Positions 58,122 through 64,000 of a stretch of 64,000 bases of DNA are shown here, piece by piece. Position numbers and translations under genes: made by a program. A model generated the notes under the pieces. That model was not told the DNA's origin and searched no databases. It saw only the letters and a program-made list of their open reading frames with translations. This DNA comes from Annulohypoxylon bovei var. microspora (lineage: Eukaryota > Ascomycota > Sordariomycetes > Xylariales > Hypoxylaceae), in NCBI GenBank assembly GCA_022836615.1, contig MU405211.1:496001-560000 (forward strand), written 5' to 3'. The stretch's first letter is position 1. Each line of letters starts with the position of its first letter.

Positions 58122-58785
58122 TTATGCTTCCTCTACTTCCTCAACCTGATATGGTTCTGGGTCGCCAGGGGCTCTTGCCTAAAAGTATCGTTAATATCAC
58201 GAATAAGCTTAACAGCTCGATCAGATTGAACTTACCCTCCAAGCACCGGCACCACCCAATTCTCGCTCTAGACCACCCTCGAACTCCCGCGGGAAAGATG
58301 GCTTGTCGGGATATAACCTTCCAACGACCCAACATACTCCTACGAAAGTGGCAATGAATGCGCCAACCTGTAGTAGTCCCTTGCCAGGAGAGACCCAGGT
58401 GTATTCGTAGGGAGAGAAGATGCCTAGGAGATCATTGTCCTCGTGAATAGGTTCGCCAAAATTACGCCTCTCCTGCTTATCCCACCAGTCGCCGTGCGGA
58501 TCGCGGAACTGTCGCTTGACTGCTGGAGGGTTGATATAGCCGCCGTTCTATATAGGTTAGTATCAGTTTGTCGGCACATCGGCAAATAATCGTTAGAAGC
58601 ACACTGACCTGGCCCGGGTCTTCCGCTTCTGTAAGTTTTGGGTGATCGGGGAATTTCGCTTCGATGACGGCGGGGTCGCTGTATGCCCGTGGAACGAATG
58701 TGCGTTGTTGAATGATGGGTAGTTTTCGCGCTGCCAGCGATGCTGATCGAAGAGCCGAAGCTCTTGCGATTCGTTGGGGAAGCAT
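58122..58785 (-). CDS. complex I accessory subunit, NDUFB8/ASHI family
   Basis: Accessory subunit of mitochondrial NADH:ubiquinone oxidoreductase, membrane arm. Model complement(join(58122..58178,58236..58547,58609..58785)), 181 aa (about 20 kDa). A mitochondrial presequence occupies residues 1-35 (MLPQRIARASALRSASLAAR). The family core is DPHGDWWDKQERRNFGEPIH followed by EDNDLLGIFSPYEYTW. One membrane helix (LLQVGAFIATFVGVCWVVG) comes next, then the intermembrane-space tail YPDKPSFPREFEGG. Both introns sit at phase 0. The last exon encodes only 18 residues (ARAPGDPEPYQVEEVEEA). Confidence 0.92.
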
Positions 58786-59394
58786 CTGGAGAGCCTATGT
58801 TAGTTACATCTAAATAGTTAGAGGAGTTTCGGAGTCAATTGGCACATACTGTAGGCCTGTCAGTCAGACCCTACCTCGATGCTATCGGAGTTGTGTTGTT
58901 GCTATATATGCACCTTTTACCTCGTTGACTTGAGACCATTGACGATGAAGGCTTAGTAATTTTATTAGCCTGAATTCTAAGGCAACGCTATGACAACCTA
59001 AGGCTTTGTGCTACGCCAATGACGAGATTGACCTCATACAGATTACGTAAAGTTAGAAACTGGGGGAAATACAAGGGATCTGCGTACGTGCACGGACCAC
59101 CATACTTCTCTTATGTTGGGGAGGGACAGGGGGGAACTCGGACCAAGCTTGCTATTCCTGTCTAAGACGAGGCGGAGACCCGACGAAATTTTTGAATCAT
59201 CATCAAACCGCTGATGAATGACAATTCTCGACAAGAATCCATCACAATTGTCTTTTTAGAACCTTCTGCATGTTCAAACTTCGCCATGATAATCTACTAT
59301 TAATTCTCTATCTCTAGACATATTTTTCATCGTACCAAATGTCCATTTCATCGAGACCCGCGTCTTTTTCTTGCCTTCATACCCCTGGACAGCT
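58786..59394. other. divergent promoter region of NDUFB8-type gene and SWR1
   Basis: About 610 bases between opposite start codons; no coding frame with recognisable content. Confidence 0.6.
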
Positions 59395-62300
59395 ATGACG
59401 GCCACCGCGTCGCTCGAGTCTGCGCCTTCACACGACACCGCAAATCTTTCTAACTTAAACCCTACAAACGACTTTACATCACAACAAAATTCTGATATTC
59501 CCGATGCATCGTTAGATACCACATCTCAAGTGGGGATTAAATCGGAGACGGATAACGTAACCCAATTGTCCTCAACGGGGCCTAACACAAATAGAAACGA
59601 CGCGGAAGAAGCAGTTATTGAAACCCCCGACAAAAATGGCGATGTTGACGAAAGACCTTCCAAACGACGCCGTATCCGCGATTCAACTCCTAATAGCGCA
59701 TCTCGTAAACCAAAACTAGAATCCCCTCCTTGGAGGAGAATAGAGGCTGAAGGGCCCACATCTTTTACTGAAAATGGCAAACGCAGATCCGGACGCACAA
59801 ATCAGATACCTTTAGAGTTGCAGCCTCCAGGCAATAGAAGAGTAACCAGAGGCGCTCTTCATAGCCTTCAACCTCCTACGCCTGCTAGAGATAAGCGATC
59901 TACACCTAATAGCCACGTAAATGGGTCACAAAAGCTCGCGTCGACGGGGAAGGGTGCTCCCTCCAAAGCTCCTACGCCCAACGCCAAGCCGAACACGCGG
60001 AAATCTTTAGCTAATGGCTCTGCTAACGGCTCTGCTAATGGTTCTAAGTCTTCTTCGAAAGCTCGACGACGCTCAGCTACTCCACCTCAGACCACACCAC
60101 CAAGACGCTCTACTAGGATTAGACGTAATTCTGGAACCCTCCGAGACGCCATCGATACTCCCTCTCGCGACCCCAAGCATCCTACCGATGATAACCTTAG
60201 CCTGCGCCCGACTAAGATTCGGCTACGTCTAAAAGCCCCTACTATTCCTACCGTCCACCCAGCCCAAGTCAATGTCTTCCCGGGACAAACCATCGCACGC
60301 CCCAAAATATCATCTGATTTCCGCGAATTTGTCGAACGTGCGCCAACCGTAGATGTTAAAAATGGCGGCTGGCTTGACCTTGCCGACGAAGGGGAGCCAT
60401 ATACTGACGAGGCCGCCGAGAGAGATGCTAGTGTTATTATGCGAATCGAAGCCGAAGTAGAACCCGGTGGACTACTCAGCGAAGAACGTTCTACACTTTT
60501 TGTCCCAGAACCAGCCGAGGAGCCTCCGCGACAATGGGCGCACATGGATCATCTTACCAAACAGATGGCGAACTTCCGGAGGTTGATGGTGATAGAGCAC
60601 CAAAGACACAAAGCTACGGCGAAACGACTAGCTGAAGCCTGCCGGGACGAGTGGATACGTCGACAGCCTAAGACGGCTGAGCAAATCGAAGCCGAGGCCA
60701 GAGCCGCGTGGGTAATTCGTTACAGGACCACCATCAAGGCCATTGGTGGAACATGGGAGAATGTTAAAACAGAGGTCAATCGTCGCCGCCTAGAAGAGTG
60801 GGAAGCTGCCGAACAAAAGCGTGTAAAAGCTGCTTTGAATGAGGCCGTAAATATGTCAGAGCTAAAGTTACAGGCCCGTCGAGCTCATTTTGATTCAGAG
60901 CTTGTATCAGAGGAAGACGAGGAATTAGAAGGGTCGGATGAAGAAGCTGATGACGAAGATGATGATTTGGTTTCCGTCGAAGAGGCTGCTTCAGACCAAA
61001 GTTCCGACGAAGATAGGAATGAGGATAACATGTCTTCATCTGATGACGACGACGATGCGAAGTCAGACATCTCAGATGAAGCCCTTACGCAAGAACAGTT
61101 AATGAAGAAATATGCGAACATTCCGAGTCTCCCTGTAGACGAACCGACAACCAGTCTCGACGGCGACCAACCCGCAGCAGAGTTAGACGATCAAGGCGAA
61201 ACCACCGACGAGTCCATTGACATGGATGATGACTTAGGGTCGAGTGACGAGAATATGGAAAGCGGCGAGGATGAAGGCCAATCTGAGGATGAGGATGAAA
61301 ATTCTGAAGAGGACGAGGAACCTTCCGGGCTACTGGGCCTCTTCGGCAAATCCGAGCTGAAGAAGATGAATCAAGACACAGTGGCCGATAAACCGTCCTC
61401 ACCCCAACGTGATGTTGAGATGACAGAAATTCCGGATGCCGCACCTGTTGACGGAGCGCCTCCCCCCGATGAGGCTACAGGTGAGAAGGGTATTAAAGAT
61501 GGCACAACGGCGGAGGGAGCAGATTTGCAAAAGGAAACTCCACTGCTAATAGTGAACGGAGCCGAAGGTATCGCCACATCGTCCGCATCTAATCGAGACA
61601 ATGCGCCCGCACGTCCGTCCAATGCCGTATCCGCGACGGCTGCACCAGATAACCCTTATGAAGCTAATAACCCTAACGCTCCCGCTCCGGTTCCAGAACC
61701 TCTGCAGGCTCAAGATGTTGAAATGGAAATCATAGAAGCCGTTGAGCATGCTAAGAAAGATGTCAAGGCGGACACGTCGATCGGTGGGGTCGAGCAAACA
61801 GCCTCAGCAATGCCAAGTGTTGAAGTCGCAATTTCGCCAACAGACCAGCCACAGACGAGTCCAGATACAGAAGCGATCACAAACCCTCCCAGTCGTGATC
61901 GAAGTCACACACCTCGAACATCCGATACCAAACCCTCAGAGGTAGATACCACCTCTTCTGTTGTCAAGTCTGGCGCAAGCAGGTCTAGTTCACCTCAGTA
62001 CCAAGTGCCTAGGACGGAGGTTCCCTTTTTACTCCGGGGAACGTTACGTGAATATCAACATTTTGGATTGGATTGGCTTGCCGGTTTATACAGAAATCAG
62101 ACAAATGGCATTCTCGCGGATGAGATGGGTCTTGGCAAGACCATCCAAACAATTGCCCTATTGGCCCATCTTGCATGTCACCACGAAGTGTGGGGACCGC
62201 ATTTAGTCATCGTCCCAACGAGCGTGATGCTGAATTGGGAAATGGAGTTCAAGAAGTGGTGCCCCGGATTCAAAGTGTTATCATACTATGGAAGTATCGA

Positions 62301-64000
62301 TGAACGAAAACGAAAACGTCAAGGATGGAAGACGGATGATATGTGGAATGTGTGCATCACGTCGTACCAGATCGTCTTGCAAGATCAACAGGTTTTCAAA
62401 CGCCGACAATGGCATTATATGATTCTGGATGAAGCTCATAATATCAAAAACTTCAAGTCCAAGCGCTGGCAAACACTACTTACCTTCAACACGCGGGCAC
62501 GACTATTACTCACTGGCACGCCGCTACAGAACAATTTGACCGAGTTGTGGTCTCTGTTGTTCTTCTTGATGCCATCTGAAAATGGAGTCGGCGGCTTTGC
62601 AGACTTAGCAGAATTCCAAGACTGGTTCCACAAACCCGAATCCCAAATATTAGAAAGCGGTCGAGAACAGATGGACGACGAGGCTCGTGCAATCATTGCC
62701 AAATTGCACAAAGTGCTTAGGCCATATCTCCTGCGACGACTGAAAGCAGATGTCGAGAAGCAGATGCCGGCCAAGTATGAGCACGTCGAATTTTGCCGGC
62801 TGTCACGCCGACAACGTGAGTTATATGATGGATTTTTAGCTCGTACGGATACTAGAGAGGCGCTGTCATCTGGTAATTATATATCGGTTATCAACTGTCT
62901 CATGCAGCTACGCAAGGTTTGCAACCATCCCGACCTTTTCGTCGAACGTCCAATCATGACGTCCTTCCGACAACGCAGATCAATTATAGCCAACTACGCA
63001 GCGACTGAAGATACGATTCGGGGCAAGTTACTTACTGAAAAGCCCATGAGTCATGTCAGCTTAGGCTTCCTCAACTTTATCCCTACACAACACGAGACCC
63101 AATCGAAAACAGTGTGCGAACGAGTTTCTCAACTCAACTCCCATCGCGAACTATTACAACGCCGCGAAGCGCAGAAAATCAGAGCTCAATCCGCCTGTAT
63201 CAACCTCGATCTTTCAACGGTTGAGTCTATTATCGTTGGTCTAGAAGGTGCGGGACGATGGGATCGTTTTGAAGAGTTGCGACATTGTGTCTACGTAAAC
63301 GCGATTAGAAGACAACAACGTCCCATTTACGGCAAACAACTCACGGATTTCCTAACTCTTGGCGTGAACGACCGGCCACATAAAGCTCGCCCAAAGGTCC
63401 CACAGAAGATCATGAGTTGGTTTGAAGAAGACTCGCCGGTGCTACGGTCGATGGTGCCAACACTTGATCAACGTGCTGCGTCAATGAAGACTACTATCGC
63501 CAAGTTTGCATGTGTCACGCCAGCGGTTGTCACTCGAGATTTCGACCAATTCGTTCTTGGTTCGAAAGGCGTTCAAGCTTTTGACGAGACGAATCTAAAA
63601 TTGGCAGCTCCGGTACGTTATGCTCCATTTATGCAGAAAGAAGCTCCGCTTGATCCATGGCACGAAGCCCGCATGAGGCTCAGCATTCAGTTCCCGGATA
63701 AGAGACTTCTTCAATACGACTGCGGTAAACTTCAGGCTCTTGACCGTCTTCTACGAAAACTGCAGTCCGGTGGCCACCGTGCCTTGATCTTCACGCAAAT
63801 GACGAAAGTGCTTGATCTTCTAGAGCAGTTTCTCAACATTCACGGTCACAAATATCTCCGGCTCGACGGCGCCACGAAAGTCGAGCAGCGACAGATTCTT
63901 ACAGACCGTTTCAACCATGACAATAGGATTTTATGCTTCATTTTGTCTACACGATCGGGCGGTCTTGGTATTAATCTGACTGGAGCTGACACCGTCATCT
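59395..64000 (+). CDS. SWR1: SWR1 chromatin-remodelling ATPase, 3' end cut off by window
   Basis: Catalytic subunit of the SWR1 complex, which exchanges H2A for H2A.Z in nucleosomes. The frame from the ATG at 59395 is open without introns to the window edge, 1535 codons seen. The N-terminus is basic and disordered. An HSA helix (about residues 382-420, HMDHLTKQMANFRRLMVIEH) binds actin-related proteins. Acidic stretches at about 500-640 probably bind histones. The split SNF2 ATPase starts near residue 882: LREYQHFGLDWLAGL, ADEMGLGKTIQ (Walker A, near 62121), LDEAHNIK (Walker B), LLTGTPLQNNL. A long insert follows, then the helicase C lobe (ALIFTQMTKVLDLLEQFL, then LRLDGAT, STRSGGLGINLTGAD). 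The remaining C-terminal part lies outside the window. Confidence 0.96.
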   Translation, partial: MTATASLESAPSHDTANLSNLNPTNDFTSQQNSDIPDASLDTTSQVGIKSETDNVTQLSSTGPNTNRNDAEEAVIETPDKNGDVDERPSKRRRIRDSTPNSASRKPKLESPPWRRIEAEGPTSFTENGKRRSGRTNQIPLELQPPGNRRVTRGALHSLQPPTPARDKRSTPNSHVNGSQKLASTGKGAPSKAPTPNAKPNTRKSLANGSANGSANGSKSSSKARRRSATPPQTTPPRRSTRIRRNSGTLRDAIDTPSRDPKHPTDDNLSLRPTKIRLRLKAPTIPTVHPAQVNVFPGQTIARPKISSDFREFVERAPTVDVKNGGWLDLADEGEPYTDEAAERDASVIMRIEAEVEPGGLLSEERSTLFVPEPAEEPPRQWAHMDHLTKQMANFRRLMVIEHQRHKATAKRLAEACRDEWIRRQPKTAEQIEAEARAAWVIRYRTTIKAIGGTWENVKTEVNRRRLEEWEAAEQKRVKAALNEAVNMSELKLQARRAHFDSELVSEEDEELEGSDEEADDEDDDLVSVEEAASDQSSDEDRNEDNMSSSDDDDDAKSDISDEALTQEQLMKKYANIPSLPVDEPTTSLDGDQPAAELDDQGETTDESIDMDDDLGSSDENMESGEDEGQSEDEDENSEEDEEPSGLLGLFGKSELKKMNQDTVADKPSSPQRDVEMTEIPDAAPVDGAPPPDEATGEKGIKDGTTAEGADLQKETPLLIVNGAEGIATSSASNRDNAPARPSNAVSATAAPDNPYEANNPNAPAPVPEPLQAQDVEMEIIEAVEHAKKDVKADTSIGGVEQTASAMPSVEVAISPTDQPQTSPDTEAITNPPSRDRSHTPRTSDTKPSEVDTTSSVVKSGASRSSSPQYQVPRTEVPFLLRGTLREYQHFGLDWLAGLYRNQTNGILADEMGLGKTIQTIALLAHLACHHEVWGPHLVIVPTSVMLNWEMEFKKWCPGFKVLSYYGSIDERKRKRQGWKTDDMWNVCITSYQIVLQDQQVFKRRQWHYMILDEAHNIKNFKSKRWQTLLTFNTRARLLLTGTPLQNNLTELWSLLFFLMPSENGVGGFADLAEFQDWFHKPESQILESGREQMDDEARAIIAKLHKVLRPYLLRRLKADVEKQMPAKYEHVEFCRLSRRQRELYDGFLARTDTREALSSGNYISVINCLMQLRKVCNHPDLFVERPIMTSFRQRRSIIANYAATEDTIRGKLLTEKPMSHVSLGFLNFIPTQHETQSKTVCERVSQLNSHRELLQRREAQKIRAQSACINLDLSTVESIIVGLEGAGRWDRFEELRHCVYVNAIRRQQRPIYGKQLTDFLTLGVNDRPHKARPKVPQKIMSWFEEDSPVLRSMVPTLDQRAASMKTTIAKFACVTPAVVTRDFDQFVLGSKGVQAFDETNLKLAAPVRYAPFMQKEAPLDPWHEARMRLSIQFPDKRLLQYDCGKLQALDRLLRKLQSGGHRALIFTQMTKVLDLLEQFLNIHGHKYLRLDGATKVEQRQILTDRFNHDNRILCFILSTRSGGLGINLTGADTVI

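Overview
The window is nuclear DNA from a filamentous ascomycete (Pezizomycotina, most likely Sordariomycetes). The reasons are: many short introns of about 50-70 bases with GT..CTAAC/CTAAT..AG signals; long intergenic spacers; and fungal-specific genes such as palC, VTC4, a PIL1/PilB-type eisosome protein, an AflR-like Zn2Cys6 regulator and ankyrin-rich STAND-like proteins. The species cannot be read from the sequence. I saw no tRNA, rRNA, CRISPR array or intact transposon. All gene models below were spliced by eye from reading frame, intron signals and family knowledge, so exon edges are predictions.

Layout. 1-1810: 3' part of an MFS sugar transporter, cut by the window edge. 1811-4260: AT-rich spacer with a relic of a SNF2 helicase. 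4402-6501: proline-rich protein of unknown function. 7161-8503: Zn2Cys6 regulator with an AflR-type C-terminal region. 10590-11733: ERV29/SURF4 cargo receptor. 11734-16743: long, nearly gene-free AT-rich stretch with a TA microsatellite and weak ORFs. 16744-18586 (-): ALG6, divergent from palC (19156-20642, +). Then a run of minus-strand housekeeping genes: RPC40 (21379-22582), COQ6 (23408-24954), a PilB-like eisosome gene (25448-26568), a small His-rich protein (27787-28038) and OST1 (29609-31200). Hexokinase follows on + (32846-35221), with an apparent second first exon. RMT2 (-) and VTC4 (+) diverge from a shared spacer carrying one CACGTG site. A small secreted protein lies at 40977-41432 (-).

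42427-52309 is the accessory and most unusual part: two large, divergently transcribed genes. One encodes ankyrin repeats fused to an intracellular subtilisin (S8). The other encodes a degenerate alpha/beta-hydrolase, a degenerate NACHT-like region with winged helix, many ankyrin repeats and a C-terminal ZZ zinc finger. This resembles the fungal NLR repertoire, but the expected hydrolase nucleophile and Walker A motif are missing. An interstitial telomere-type repeat lies about 400 bases downstream. The right end holds a GC-rich unknown gene (53614-54573), a conserved unknown fungal gene (55080-57273, -), a complex I subunit of the NDUFB8/ASHI type (58122-58785, -) and SWR1 (59395 to the edge, +).

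The housekeeping genes cover the secretory pathway and N-glycosylation (ERV29, ALG6, OST1), mitochondrial respiration (COQ6, NDUFB8), pH and phosphate physiology (palC, VTC4), glycolytic entry (hexokinase and a sugar transporter) and chromatin or transcription (SWR1, RPC40). Several genes contain sharply bounded GC-rich blocks that also open long antisense frames.
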